Source: Gemmatimonadales bacterium
Lineage (GTDB): Bacteria; Gemmatimonadota; Gemmatimonadetes; Gemmatimonadales; GWC2-71-9
Length of the DNA: 45,486 nt
Reading direction: 5' to 3'
NCBI GenBank assembly: GCA_025927545.1
Contig: JAICLE010000018.1
Coordinates: 1 to 45,486, forward strand
A program made the translations under genes and the position numbers. Below, piece after piece: positions 24,330-33,040 of this stretch (its first letter is position 1; each line of letters begins with the position of its first letter). The notes below the pieces were generated by a model. That model saw only the letters and a program-made list of their open reading frames with translations, was not told where the DNA came from and searched no databases.

Positions 24330-24987
24330 CGCGGCGTCGCAGCCGGCGACCGGCTCGGCGGCGGACTTCGTCCCGCCGCACCCGACGCTCTCCCGCCTCC
24401 GCGAGGCCGCGGCGGGCTGCCGCGGCTGTCATCTGTGGGTCGACGCCACGCAAACGGTCTTCGGCGAGGGTCCCCGCACGGCCGATCTGATGCTCGTCGG
24501 CGAGCAGCCTGGCGACCAGGAGGACCGGCAGGGCCACCCGTTCGTGGGGCCCTCGGGGCGCCTGCTCGACGAGGGGCTGGAGGCAGCGGGGATCGACCGG
24601 CGCCGGGTCTACGTCACCAACGCGGTGAAGCACTTCAAATTCGTCCGCATCGAGTTGACCCGGCGCCGGCTACACAAGAAGCCGAACGCCGCGGAGGTGC
24701 GGGCGTGCCATCCATGGCTGGAGGAGGAGATCCGGCTGATCAAGCCTCGCGTGATCGTGACGCTCGGCGCCACAGCCGCGCAGGCTCTGCTCGGGCCCAA
24801 GTTCAAGGTGACCGAGCGGCGGGGCCTCGCGGTTCCGTCCGAGTGGGCCGAGACCGTGATCGCGACGGTCCACCCGTCCTCCGTCCTGCGGGCGCCCGGT
24901 GACGCCCGTGAGGAGGCGCGGCGTGCGTTCTTCGCGGACCTGAAGCGCGTGGGAAAGCTGCTGAGGAATGGCGGAAAGGGGGAATGA
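24319..24987 (+). CDS. UdgX-type uracil-DNA glycosylase
   Basis: The 222-residue product starts at GTG 24319, overlapping the SDR stop by 11 bases. It is a family-4-like UDG with the UdgX signatures: motif A GEQPGDQED at 61-69 and the loop RRRLHKKPN at 115-123. In UdgX proteins the histidine equivalent to H119 forms a covalent bond with uracil-containing DNA. VTNAVKHFKF precedes this loop and VHPSSVLR forms the C-terminal motif. Only three cysteines are present (C34, C37, C130), so the fourth ligand of the expected iron-sulfur cluster is not obvious. It acts in DNA repair in the cytoplasm. Its co-transcription with an SDR is not explained. Confidence 0.92.
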   Translation: MGIDAASQPATGSAADFVPPHPTLSRLREAAAGCRGCHLWVDATQTVFGEGPRTADLMLVGEQPGDQEDRQGHPFVGPSGRLLDEGLEAAGIDRRRVYVTNAVKHFKFVRIELTRRRLHKKPNAAEVRACHPWLEEEIRLIKPRVIVTLGATAAQALLGPKFKVTERRGLAVPSEWAETVIATVHPSSVLRAPGDAREEARRAFFADLKRVGKLLRNGGKGE

Positions 24988-25246
24988 CGGGAGGGAAAGA
25001 CGGAAGGACGGAAGGACGGAAGGACGGAAGGACGGAAGGGGGCGCGGGCACCGGCACTGTCATCCCGAGCGCAGCGAGGGATCTGGCCGGGCCGAGGTCG
25101 ACCTCCCGGACGGGGCTCGATTCCAGCCGAGTAGATCCCTCGCGCCGCTCGGGATGACAGTGCCGCCCGGATGCGACGTTCCGTCCTTCGTCTTTCCGTC
25201 CTTCCGTCCTTCCGTCTTTCCTTTCTTCCGTCCTTCCGTCCTTCCC
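24988..25246. repeat. Palindromic repeat element, copy 2, with (ggaaggac)n flanks
   Basis: The left flank 24988-25040 is nearly perfect tandem ggacggaa units. The core 25057-25160 is a palindrome whose outer 20 bases (25053-25072) pair perfectly with 25146-25165. The right flank 25181-25246 is tandem tccgtcct units, complementary to the left flank. The core matches copy 1 (9491-9616) in reverse orientation, including its gtgccgcccggatgc border. It lies between convergent genes and touches the stop codons of both, so it probably acts as a shared terminator or is a mobile non-coding element. Confidence 0.9.
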
Positions 25247-25247
25247 C

Positions 25248-27842
25248 CTATTCCCCCCCGTCCTCCTGCCTGAGCGCCGCCACTGCGGCGCTCACGTCGC
25301 AGGCCATGGTACGTTCCCGCCGCATGGCCTCGACGAGGGCCTCCGCCTGCTTGATCTGGAGCGCCAGCGCGCCGGACCGCTCGATTACGTGCTCCACCAC
25401 GGCGCGCTGCGCCTGGAGCGATTCCACCGTCGCGCGGACCTCGAGCGCCAGCGCTTCCGCCCGCGCCAGCCGCTGCTCGGTGCGCTCGAGCTGACGCCGG
25501 CGCGCCTCGAACCCGTGCAGCGACTCCTCCGTCGACTTGAGCTGCGCGTGGGTGTCCTGCAGCAGCTCGTGGGTGTCCTCGATTTCCCGCCGCGCCGCGC
25601 CGATCGCCTGCGCGTGCTCGACCGACCGCTCGGCCAGGTCGAAGACGTGCTTGACCTGCGCCTCGAGCGCGTCCACCGCGCCCTGCCGCGCGAGGGTCTG
25701 CTCCAGGGCCCGGGCCGCTTCCGCCTGGGCCGAGTCCCACTGCGCGAGCAGTCCTTCGAACTGGGTGAGCTGGCGCTCGACGGGTTTGAGCGCGTTGGCG
25801 CGCGATCCGAGCTGGTCGGCGAGCCGGTCGAGCCCGCCGGCCTGGCTTTCCGCCTTCTGCAGCATGGCCCCGATGCCACGGGAGAGCTCTTCGAGCCGCT
25901 GCGCCATCTCCGCGGATTCCTGCCGCAGCGCCGACGCGCGGTTCAGGTGCTCCGTCGCCTTGTCGAGGGCGCCCTGCCGCTGCTCGAGCTCCTGGCCCAG
26001 TACGCGGATCCGCTCCTCGAGCTCGTCGAGCTGGGCGGTGCGGCCCTCGAGGGCACGCACCGATCCATCCACGCTCAGGAGCCGCCGCTCGGCGGCGCCG
26101 ACCGAGTCGGTGACGCTCCCGATCGTCTCGGCGACGCGATGGGCCGCTTCCGCGTGGCCGGCGATCTGGGTGAACCGCCCCTCCGCGCCATCCATCCGGA
26201 CGCGGAGTCCCTCGGCTCGATCCTTGAGCTCCGTGCTGAGGGCGCCGAGCTCGAGCAGGCGGCCGTGCATCTCCTCGATCGCGCCACGCCGGGTCTCCAC
26301 GTCGGTCATCCCCGCGCGCACCTGCTCGACCTCCGCGCGGATGCGCTCGACCGCCGGCTCCAGCCCGCGGAGCTCCTGCACCTGCGCTTCCACCTTGCGG
26401 GTCCACTCCTCGGTGCTGGTGAGCCGGCTCTGCGTCTCGGCCTGGCTCTCGCGCACGCGGATCATCTCGCTCTGGGCCAGCCGCATCTGCTCGAGCCCGT
26501 CCGCGGTCATCTCGTGGGTGCTCTTGAGCGTGGCGAGCTGCCGCACGGCGTCGTCGAGCTGCGGCCGGAGCGCCTCCACCCGCTGCATGCGCTCGGCCGT
26601 GTCACCCGCCAGCGCCTCGAGCCGCTCGGCGTCCTCGCGCATCGTGCCGATCCGGCGCGCTTCGTCGGTCAGCCGCGAAAGCTCCTGCGAGAGCCCGGCC
26701 GACTGCTCGTTGAGCGTGCGCACCTGCGCCTGGACCGCCGCGGCGCCCTGGCTCGCGGCGTCGAGCACGGCGAACCGGGCCTCGCACTCCTTTACCGCCC
26801 CGCGGAGGTCGGCCACGCGCTCGCTGACGGCGTGCAGCCCGCGGTTCTCGAGCTCGAATCCCTCGCTGCTCTTGCGCATCTGCTCCCGCAGGTCGCCCAG
26901 CGCCTGCCGGGCCGCCTGCTGCGCCATCTCCGCCTCCGCCTGCGCGGTCTGCAGCTCCTCTGCGCGCGCCATCACCTTCACATTGAGCGCCTGCACGTCG
27001 GCGATCTTGGTCTCGATCGCCCCGAAGCGCCGGATCTGCTCCTCCTGCCGCCGGAGCCACGTGTCGAGCTCGCGATCCATCACGGTGAGCTTGCTGATCT
27101 GGCCCGCAGCCCGGTCCACCGCCTCGCGCTGCTGCTCGAGCGAGGTGGACTTCTGCGCCAGGTGGTCGGCCAGCGACTTGATGACGGCGAGCTGGTGCTG
27201 AACGGCCGGGATGGACTCCGTGGCCTGGGTGAGCGGGTCGAGCGAGCGTTCGACCGATTGCAGCCGCCGCTCGGTCTCCTCGAGCCTGCCGGCCGCGGCC
27301 TGGTGCTCCTGGTCGATCGCCTCGAGCCGGGAAATGGTGTGCCGGTGGGCGGTGAGCGCGTCGTCGTGCTGGGCCCGGATCCGGCCGACGCCCTCCGACA
27401 TCTCGGCAATCTGCACCCGCAGTGTCTCGGTCTCGCTCCGGACCGCGGCCACCGGCCCCTCGAGGCTCAGCACCCGTTCGACATCGTCGCGCAGGTGGAG
27501 GGCGCTTTCGACCTTGTGCCCGAGGTCGCCCATCCGATCGTGGATGCGGTCCATCTCCGCGCCTGCATTCACCAGCCGCTCCGCCTGCTGTTCGGCCGCC
27601 GCAAGCCGGGCGCCTAGCGCCTCGAGACCCTCGACCTGCCGTTCCACGGCCGCGCAGCGCTCCCGAAGGGTGTCCAGCTCCGCCGCCCGCTCCATCACGG
27701 GGGCCAGCAGGCGGAGCTGCTCCGCGGCTGCCTCTCCCCGCGCGACGAGCGCTTCGAGCGCGGCCGTGACATTCGTCCCGCTCTCGTCCACGGCGACCAC
27801 GGAATCATCGTTGCGACGGCGGCCCTTCAGGAACGTGACCAT
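25248..27842 (-). CDS. Large coiled-coil protein, 864 aa
   Basis: The protein begins MVTFLKGRRRNDDSVVAVDE and is then almost wholly coiled coil from about residue 30 to 860. There are long heptad-like runs of Ala, Glu, Leu, Gln and Arg, few aromatic residues and almost no proline or cysteine. There is no signal peptide, membrane helix, Walker motif or globular head, so it is not an SMC ATPase. ATG 27842 has GGAG upstream; the frame continues upstream but with unlike composition. The C-terminus ends at the palindromic repeat. Such proteins can act as cytoskeletal or polar scaffolds; the role here is unknown. Confidence 0.85.
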   Translation of the reverse strand: MVTFLKGRRRNDDSVVAVDESGTNVTAALEALVARGEAAAEQLRLLAPVMERAAELDTLRERCAAVERQVEGLEALGARLAAAEQQAERLVNAGAEMDRIHDRMGDLGHKVESALHLRDDVERVLSLEGPVAAVRSETETLRVQIAEMSEGVGRIRAQHDDALTAHRHTISRLEAIDQEHQAAAGRLEETERRLQSVERSLDPLTQATESIPAVQHQLAVIKSLADHLAQKSTSLEQQREAVDRAAGQISKLTVMDRELDTWLRRQEEQIRRFGAIETKIADVQALNVKVMARAEELQTAQAEAEMAQQAARQALGDLREQMRKSSEGFELENRGLHAVSERVADLRGAVKECEARFAVLDAASQGAAAVQAQVRTLNEQSAGLSQELSRLTDEARRIGTMREDAERLEALAGDTAERMQRVEALRPQLDDAVRQLATLKSTHEMTADGLEQMRLAQSEMIRVRESQAETQSRLTSTEEWTRKVEAQVQELRGLEPAVERIRAEVEQVRAGMTDVETRRGAIEEMHGRLLELGALSTELKDRAEGLRVRMDGAEGRFTQIAGHAEAAHRVAETIGSVTDSVGAAERRLLSVDGSVRALEGRTAQLDELEERIRVLGQELEQRQGALDKATEHLNRASALRQESAEMAQRLEELSRGIGAMLQKAESQAGGLDRLADQLGSRANALKPVERQLTQFEGLLAQWDSAQAEAARALEQTLARQGAVDALEAQVKHVFDLAERSVEHAQAIGAARREIEDTHELLQDTHAQLKSTEESLHGFEARRRQLERTEQRLARAEALALEVRATVESLQAQRAVVEHVIERSGALALQIKQAEALVEAMRRERTMACDVSAAVAALRQEDGGE

Positions 27843-28239
27843 GGCGTACTCCAGGGAAGAGCGCGGGAACTTCGCATCGGATCGGATGGCGCGCGGTGGT
27901 GAAGATCTTGACACGGGGCGGACCACGCGACCGAGTGCAACGGATGTGCCTGCGCCGGCGCGCCGTCCGGCAGCGGCAGGCCGGGCTGCCAAGGTAAGGC
28001 GCAAGCGCAGGCGGGCACGCAGGATGGCCCGACCGGACCAGCCGCGGCGCCGCACCGGCCCGGAGACGGCCGACTCGCCTGCATCGCGACCTGCGCGGCC
28101 GTTTGGCAGGTCGCGGGATCGACAGCACTCCGCAGGCGCTGCTCGCGCGCTGGCGGTGACCCGCATCACGTCGACTGATTCCCGAAGGGGCTACCATGCG
28201 CCCTTGGTGCAGTTCCATCATGCAGCCGAGGAGGACACG
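27843..28239. other. Divergent intergenic region with an inverted repeat
   Basis: About 400 bp separates the coiled-coil gene (minus) from the small gene at 28240 (plus). I see no convincing coding frame. A 9-bp perfect inverted repeat, gcgacctgc at 28086-28094 with gcaggtcgc at 28106-28114, could be an operator or hairpin. Promoters for both genes should be here. Confidence 0.6.
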
Positions 28240-28572
28240 ATGGCAGACAAGAACACCTGGGCCCAGGAGGACAAGTGGTGGGAGCAGAACTTCAGCTCGC
28301 GCCCCTATGCCTCAGGCCGCACCTATAGCGACTATCGCCCGGCGTACCAGTATGGCTACGAGTCGGGGCGTCACAACATGGGTCGGAACTGGAACGATGT
28401 GGAATCGGACCTGCGGACCGGCTGGGACAAATACGAAGGACGCGGCCAGTCCACCTGGGATCATGTGAAGGATGCGGTACGCGATGCCTGGGATCGGATC
28501 ACCGGCCAGCACGACGTGGACGCTGACCGGATGAGCGAATCGAACGTGGGCAGGACCTCCCGGAACTTCTGA
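28240..28572 (+). CDS. Small aromatic-rich protein, 110 aa (stress-protein-like family)
   Basis: The start is secure: GAGGAGG lies about seven bases before the ATG. The N-terminal third is rich in Trp, Tyr, Ser and Asn (WAQEDKWWEQNFSSRPY). The C-terminal part, RPAYQYGYESGR then WNDVESDLRTGWDKYEGRG and TWDHVKDAVRDAWDRITG, matches a pattern seen in small proteins that I recall being found near or fused to general-stress (YsnF/DUF2382-type) domains. No signal or membrane helix is present. A bidirectional hairpin terminator follows. The family resemblance is from memory and the function unknown. Confidence 0.8.
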   Translation: MADKNTWAQEDKWWEQNFSSRPYASGRTYSDYRPAYQYGYESGRHNMGRNWNDVESDLRTGWDKYEGRGQSTWDHVKDAVRDAWDRITGQHDVDADRMSESNVGRTSRNF

Positions 28573-28593
28573 TCCGCGGCAGAAGTCGTGGGC

Positions 28594-28625
28594 GACGAGG
28601 TCCGGCGCTACCGCCGGGCCTCGTC
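28594..28625. terminator. Bidirectional terminator hairpin
   Basis: A 14-bp stem with one T-G wobble (gacgaggtccggcg, 28594-28607, with cgccgggcctcgtc, 28612-28625) has a four-base loop. It lies between the convergent small aromatic-rich protein and aldo-keto reductase genes. T content after the stem is modest on either strand. Confidence 0.75.
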
Positions 28626-28633
28626 GTCTTGCA

Positions 28634-29500
28634 TCAGGCCGTCTGCAGCTCCAGCTCGCGCATCGTCTCGTCGTCCAGCGCGAGCAGGGCCGCGGCGGTG
28701 TTTTCCTCCAGGTGCGTCACCCGGGACGTCCCGGGAATCGGAAGCATCACCGGCGATCGCCGCAGCAGCCACGCCAGCGCGACCTGCGACGGGGTTGCCC
28801 CGAGGCGTTCCGCCGCGCGATCGAGCGGTCCGCCGGGCTTGGCGAGATCGCCCGTGGCCAGCGGAAACCAGGGAATGAACCCGATGCTCTGGGTCTCGCA
28901 GTACTCGAGCACGTCCTCACCTTTCCGATAGGCCGCGTTGTAGCGATTCTGGACGGTGACGACCTCGACCATCTCGCGCACCGCGCGGAGCTGTTCCACC
29001 GAAACCTCCGACAGGCCGATGTGCCGGATCTTTCCCTCGCTCTGCAACCGTGCGAGCGCCCCGATCTGGTCGCCGAGCGGAACCTTGGGGTCGATGCGAT
29101 GAAGCTGGAGCAGGTCGATCCGCTCGAGCTTGAGCCGCTGAAGGCTGGACAGCACCTGCGCGCGCAGGTACTCGGGCCGGCCGTCCTCGCGCCACTGGTC
29201 GGGGCCGGGGCGGCGCAATCCGGCCTTGGTCGCGATCACCAGTCCCGGCGGATACGGATGCAGCGCCTCGGCGATGAGCCGCTCGCTCACCTCCGGGCCG
29301 TACGAGTCGGCGGTGTCGATGAAGTCGATGCCCAGCTCGAGGCACCGGTGGAGGACGCGGATTGCCTCATCGTGGTCCTCGGGCGGTCCCCAGATCCCCT
29401 TGCCCGTGAGGCGCATCGCTCCAAAGCCGAGCCGGTGGATGGGCAGGTCGCCGCCGATGACGAAGGTGCCACTGTGGGCGGCGGGTCTGTCATGTGACAT
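28634..29500 (-). CDS. Aldo/keto reductase
   Basis: The 288-residue enzyme starts at ATG 29500, with AGGAG eight bases upstream. It has the AKR (beta/alpha)8 signatures: [10 protein letters not shown], the catalytic D-Y pair in FIDTADSYG, the lysine in IATKAG, the histidine in LLQLHRID, and the C-terminal cofactor segment [17 protein letters not shown]. It reduces carbonyl substrates with NADPH in the cytoplasm; the substrate is not readable. It closely resembles the general oxidoreductase branch of the family. It stands alone, bounded by a terminator and a divergent M20 gene. Confidence 0.94.
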   Translation of the reverse strand: MSHDRPAAHSGTFVIGGDLPIHRLGFGAMRLTGKGIWGPPEDHDEAIRVLHRCLELGIDFIDTADSYGPEVSERLIAEALHPYPPGLVIATKAGLRRPGPDQWREDGRPEYLRAQVLSSLQRLKLERIDLLQLHRIDPKVPLGDQIGALARLQSEGKIRHIGLSEVSVEQLRAVREMVEVVTVQNRYNAAYRKGEDVLEYCETQSIGFIPWFPLATGDLAKPGGPLDRAAERLGATPSQVALAWLLRRSPVMLPIPGTSRVTHLEENTAAALLALDDETMRELELQTA

Positions 29501-29616
29501 GAGGCGCTCCTGCGGTTGATAGCCGGCAGGCAACATGCCCTATCAGCCGCCGGCCGGCAGGGAGCTGGGTCACCTTCCGGCTATATTCCAACTTCCCGCA
29601 CCGGAACGGACACGTG

Positions 29617-31068
29617 ATGCCGCGCCTCTCCTGTCGCACGGGCCTGTTCACGCTCGCGCTTCTCACCGTGCCCTGCGCTCTGCCCGCCCAGGACTCGCCC
29701 GACGAGCGCTCGGCGCGCGCGATCTTCGCCGAGCTTGTGGGCATCAATACCACCCACGAGCACGGGAGTACCACGCTGGCGGCGCGGGCGGTCGCGCGGC
29801 GACTGGTGGCGGCCGGGCTGCCGGCCCGGGACGTCGTCGTGGTCGGCGCCTCGCCCAGGCGGCAGAACCTCGTCGCCCGCCTCCGGGGAAGCGGGGCGCG
29901 GCCGCCGATCCTGCTCCTGGCACACCTCGACGTGGTCGAGGCGCGGCGTGAGGACTGGTCGCTCGATCCGTTCACCCTGACCGAGAAGGATGGCTACTTC
30001 TACGGCCGCGGGTCGAGCGACATCAAGGACATGGGGGCCATCTTCGTACAGACCCTCATCCGCCTCAAGCGTGAGCGGGCGCCGCTCGACCGCGACGTGA
30101 TCCTGGCGCTCACGGCCGACGAAGAGGGGGGCGACGACAACGGCGTGCAGTGGCTGCTGGCCAACCGGCGGCCGCTCATCGAGGCGGCCTACGTGATCAA
30201 CGGCGACGGCGGCGACCCGATGATGCGGGACGGCCAGGTGCACGCGCGCAACGTGCAGGCGGCCGAGAAGGTGTACATGGACGTCCGGCTCGAGGTGGAC
30301 AACCCGGGTGGGCACAGCTCGATGCCGGTCAGGGACAACGCGATCTACCGGCTCTCCGCCGCGCTCTCGCGGCTCGGCGCGTACCAGTTCCCGATGCGGC
30401 TCAACGAGATCACGCGCGCCTACTTTGCCCGGGCGGCGGCGGCAGAGCCCGATACCATCGCGGCGCGGATGCGGATGGTGGGCGAGAGCGGCGATACTGC
30501 CGCCATGCGCCGGCTGGCCGCCGGCTCGGCCTGGTACAACGCCGTGCTCCGCACCACCTGCGTGGCCACGCGCCTCGAAGGGGGCCACGCCAACAACGCG
30601 CTGCCGCAGACCGCCGCCGCCAATGTCAACTGCCGGCTGCTGCCGGACGAGCATCCGGACGCCGTGGTCGAGACGATCCGCCGGGTGGTGGACGATACGG
30701 CCGTGCAGGTGACGGTGACCTCACCGGCGGTGCCATCGCCCCCCTCGCCGCTGATTGCCGAGGTGCTCGAGCCGGTGGACAGCATCACCGCATCCATGTG
30801 GCCGGGCGCCGCCGTCATCCCGAGCATGGAGACCGGCGCCACGGACGGCCTTTTTCTGCGCAACGCCGGCATTCCGGTATATGGCGTGAGCGGGGTGCCG
30901 CTCGAGGACGGCGATGTACGCGCCCATGGACGAGACGAGCGGATCCGGGTGGAGGCCTTCTATCAGGGGCTCGAATTCACCGAGCGGCTGGTCAGAGCGC
31001 TCGCTTCGGACGGAAGGACGGAAGGGCCGACGGGCGGAAGCATCACAGGAAGAGCCGCCACCGACTAG
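29617..31068 (+). CDS. Secreted M20 family metallopeptidase
   Basis: The 483-residue protein has a signal peptide ending ALPAQD near residue 25. Metal and catalytic motifs are clear: LLLAHLDVVE (first His and Asp), YGRGSSDIKDMGA (bridging Asp), LTADEEGGDD (general base Glu and metal Glu), and GGHSSMP in the lid domain. Members are zinc carboxypeptidases or aminoacylases. A GTG three bases upstream is an alternative start. The final residues SDGRTEGPTGGS are encoded by ggacggaagg-type repeat sequence and are probably not part of the fold. It is convergent with the amidohydrolase gene, 15 bp away. Confidence 0.93.
   Translation: MPRLSCRTGLFTLALLTVPCALPAQDSPDERSARAIFAELVGINTTHEHGSTTLAARAVARRLVAAGLPARDVVVVGASPRRQNLVARLRGSGARPPILLLAHLDVVEARREDWSLDPFTLTEKDGYFYGRGSSDIKDMGAIFVQTLIRLKRERAPLDRDVILALTADEEGGDDNGVQWLLANRRPLIEAAYVINGDGGDPMMRDGQVHARNVQAAEKVYMDVRLEVDNPGGHSSMPVRDNAIYRLSAALSRLGAYQFPMRLNEITRAYFARAAAAEPDTIAARMRMVGESGDTAAMRRLAAGSAWYNAVLRTTCVATRLEGGHANNALPQTAAANVNCRLLPDEHPDAVVETIRRVVDDTAVQVTVTSPAVPSPPSPLIAEVLEPVDSITASMWPGAAVIPSMETGATDGLFLRNAGIPVYGVSGVPLEDGDVRAHGRDERIRVEAFYQGLEFTERLVRALASDGRTEGPTGGSITGRAATD
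31007..31042. repeat. Short ggacggaa-type repeat inside the M20 3' end
   Basis: Two and a half copies of ggacggaa-like sequence occur in the last codons of the M20 gene, in the same purine orientation as the left flanks of the two large elements. No palindromic core or complementary right flank follows; the next gene begins immediately. It looks like a minimal or decayed member of the same repeat class. Confidence 0.55.
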
Positions 31069-31083
31069 CGCTCCGACCTCCAG

Positions 31084-32514
31084 TCACCTTATTCGACGGC
31101 CTCCCTTCATCACGAATATCACCCGCCGGAGCGCGCCGATGTCCCGCGTGGGATCGCCCGCGACGGCCACCAGGTCGGCGAGCAGTCCGGGAGTGATGCG
31201 GCCCACGCTCCCGTCAAGCTGGAGGATCTTCGCGTTCCCGCTCGTGGCCGCCCGGAGCGTGGCGAGCGGGCTCATGCCGTACTCGACCATGGCCTCGAGC
31301 TCGCGGACATTCTCGCCGTGCGGGAAGACGCCGACATCTCCGCCGAAGCAGATCGACACCCCGGCGTCGAGGGCCGCGCGGAAGCTCGCCCGTTTGGCCA
31401 CGAGGTCCGGCGTCGGCGCGTCCCGCCCCTTGACCCAGCCATCGAAATAGGTCGCATACGCCTCGCCCGCCGCGAGCGTGGGGCAGAGTGCCACGCCGCG
31501 CTGGTGCATGAGCCGGAAGACGTCCGGCGTGCCGTGATCGCCGTGCTCCACCGTCTCGACCCCCGCGAGCACCGCGCGCCGCATGCCCTCCGCCGTCATC
31601 GCATGGGCCGAGACCGGACGGCCCGCCCCGTGGGCCGTGGCCACCAGGACGTCGAGCTCGTGCTGGGTGAATGTCGGCCGCAGCTCACCCTCCGGTCCCC
31701 ATCCGTAGTCGGCGTATACCTTGATCCAGTCCGCGCCGCGGCCGATCTGGCTCCGTACGACGCGCATGATGGCCTGATCGCCGTCCGCCTCCTCCGCCCC
31801 CTGCGGCGGATCGAACGCGTAGCGGCTCCGGCGCGGCCCGTAGCTGCCGGTGGCGACGATCGCGCGGGTGACGACCAGGAGTCGGGGTCCGGGGACGATG
31901 CCCTGCTCGATGGCGCGGCGGAGCTGGACGTCGTTGTCGAGCGCGCCTTCGGTGCCGAGATCACGCTCGGTGGTGATGCCGGCCCGGAGCGTGGCCGCGG
32001 CGTGCGCCACGGCGCGGGCGATGCGCAGCCCGAGCGGCTCCTTCAGCACCTGGTCGTCCCACAGGGTCTCATTGTAGGGATGCAGGAAGAGGTGCGAATG
32101 CCCCTCGATGAGGCCGGGGATGAGCGTCGTGCCGGCGAGCGCTACGCGCTCGGCGCCGGGCGGCGCGGCGATCCCGGCTTCCGGCCCCGCCGCGGCGATC
32201 CGCGAGCCCCGCACCACCACGACCCAGCCGCGCCGCGGCGCGTCGGCCAGCCCATCCCACACCGCGTCGGGCACGAGCACGACGGTGCGGGTGGTGTCGG
32301 CGGACGGACGCTGCTGGGCCCCGAGCACGCCCGGGGCGAGGCAGCCCAGTGCGAGCGCGGCGACCAGAGCCGGCTTGACGTCTGCAGATTTGCGCCGTAA
32401 CGTCGCTGCCAGGACGCTCCCACCGCACTCCCGGTTACCTCTCGCCCGTCTCCCCTGCCGACCGCTTCGGCCGGAGAGACGCTGTTCAGTTCTCCACTGA
32501 TGGAGGTAGCACAT
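31084..32514 (-). CDS. Secreted amidohydrolase family protein
   Basis: The enzyme has the amidohydrolase metal set: HSHLF, the lysine in [11 protein letters not shown], histidines in VSAHAM and TVEHGDHG, and the aspartate in CFGGDVG, with the usual C-terminal [14 protein letters not shown] signal peptide ([22 protein letters not shown]) lies about 46-68 residues after the first available ATG at 32514, which is far too long a leader. No ATG, GTG or TTG occurs between, so the real start may be a rare codon such as CTG at 32412, which has GGTGGGAG upstream. The given start is therefore a maximum. It probably hydrolyses imides, cyclic amides or dipeptides outside the cytoplasm. Confidence 0.85.
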   Translation of the reverse strand: MCYLHQWRTEQRLSGRSGRQGRRARGNRECGGSVLAATLRRKSADVKPALVAALALGCLAPGVLGAQQRPSADTTRTVVLVPDAVWDGLADAPRRGWVVVVRGSRIAAAGPEAGIAAPPGAERVALAGTTLIPGLIEGHSHLFLHPYNETLWDDQVLKEPLGLRIARAVAHAAATLRAGITTERDLGTEGALDNDVQLRRAIEQGIVPGPRLLVVTRAIVATGSYGPRRSRYAFDPPQGAEEADGDQAIMRVVRSQIGRGADWIKVYADYGWGPEGELRPTFTQHELDVLVATAHGAGRPVSAHAMTAEGMRRAVLAGVETVEHGDHGTPDVFRLMHQRGVALCPTLAAGEAYATYFDGWVKGRDAPTPDLVAKRASFRAALDAGVSICFGGDVGVFPHGENVRELEAMVEYGMSPLATLRAATSGNAKILQLDGSVGRITPGLLADLVAVAGDPTRDIGALRRVIFVMKGGRRIR

Positions 32515-32986
32515 GGACGCGCTCGTCGCACTGGGACTCAGCATAGGTATCCTCATCGCGGGCTGGACCTACGTCGCGCTCGGTCCCGGCGCGCTGCCGG
32601 TCTGGGCGGGCATCGTGGCATGGGGATGCTTCTTCGCCGCCGGCGGCAAGGTGCAGGGGCTGACGAAGACGATCGTTTCGAACCTGAGCGGTGTGCTCTG
32701 GGCATTCCTCGCGCTCACCGCGTGGAACCGATTCGGGGGCGGCGTGCCGGTGCTGTCGGTTCTCGTGGGGCTCGCGGCACTCTTCATGGTGCTCCAGGCC
32801 AAGATCCCGACGCTGGGCTTCATTCCGGGTGCCTTCCTTGGCGCGGCCACGGCCGTAAGCGTGGTGGTGGGTGCCAACGGCACCTGGGGCAAGACGATCG
32901 TGGCAATGGTGGCCGGCGCCGTGCTCGGCTACCTCTCGGAGATGCTGGCGGGAGCGCTGACCAAGCCGAAACGGGCGGCGGCGTAG
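32513..32986 (+). CDS. DUF1097 integral membrane protein
   Basis: The 157-residue protein has about five membrane helices with small-residue-rich loops: [47 protein letters not shown] and [16 protein letters not shown], then [19 protein letters not shown]. The pattern is that of DUF1097, some members of which resemble small channels or transporters. GGAGG lies six bases before the ATG, fixing the start. It is divergent from the amidohydrolase and convergent with the methyltransferase, with a hairpin between. Confidence 0.88.
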   Translation: MDALVALGLSIGILIAGWTYVALGPGALPVWAGIVAWGCFFAAGGKVQGLTKTIVSNLSGVLWAFLALTAWNRFGGGVPVLSVLVGLAALFMVLQAKIPTLGFIPGAFLGAATAVSVVVGANGTWGKTIVAMVAGAVLGYLSEMLAGALTKPKRAAA

Positions 32987-32994
32987 TCGAACGG

Positions 32995-33031
32995 CCTGAC
33001 CCGGGCACAGACACACAGTGCCCGGGCCAGG
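32995..33031. terminator. Hairpin terminator between DUF1097 and methyltransferase genes
   Basis: A 9-bp perfect stem (cccgggcac with gtgcccggg) is extended outward by cctg/cagg pairing and has a nine-base loop. It lies in the 54-bp gap between convergent genes. No strong T tract is seen on either side, so it may depend on stem strength. Confidence 0.7.
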
Positions 33032-33040
33032 TGCCGCCTG

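Noticed and set aside
24988-25246. Possible CRISPR array from regular repeats
   Set aside because: Units are contiguous short purine or pyrimidine repeats without spacers, and no cas genes are nearby.
25389-27617. A 742-codon plus-strand open frame opposite the coiled-coil gene
   Set aside because: Leu/Arg/Gly-rich shadow of the heptad-repeat coding strand without a ribosome-binding site or domain.
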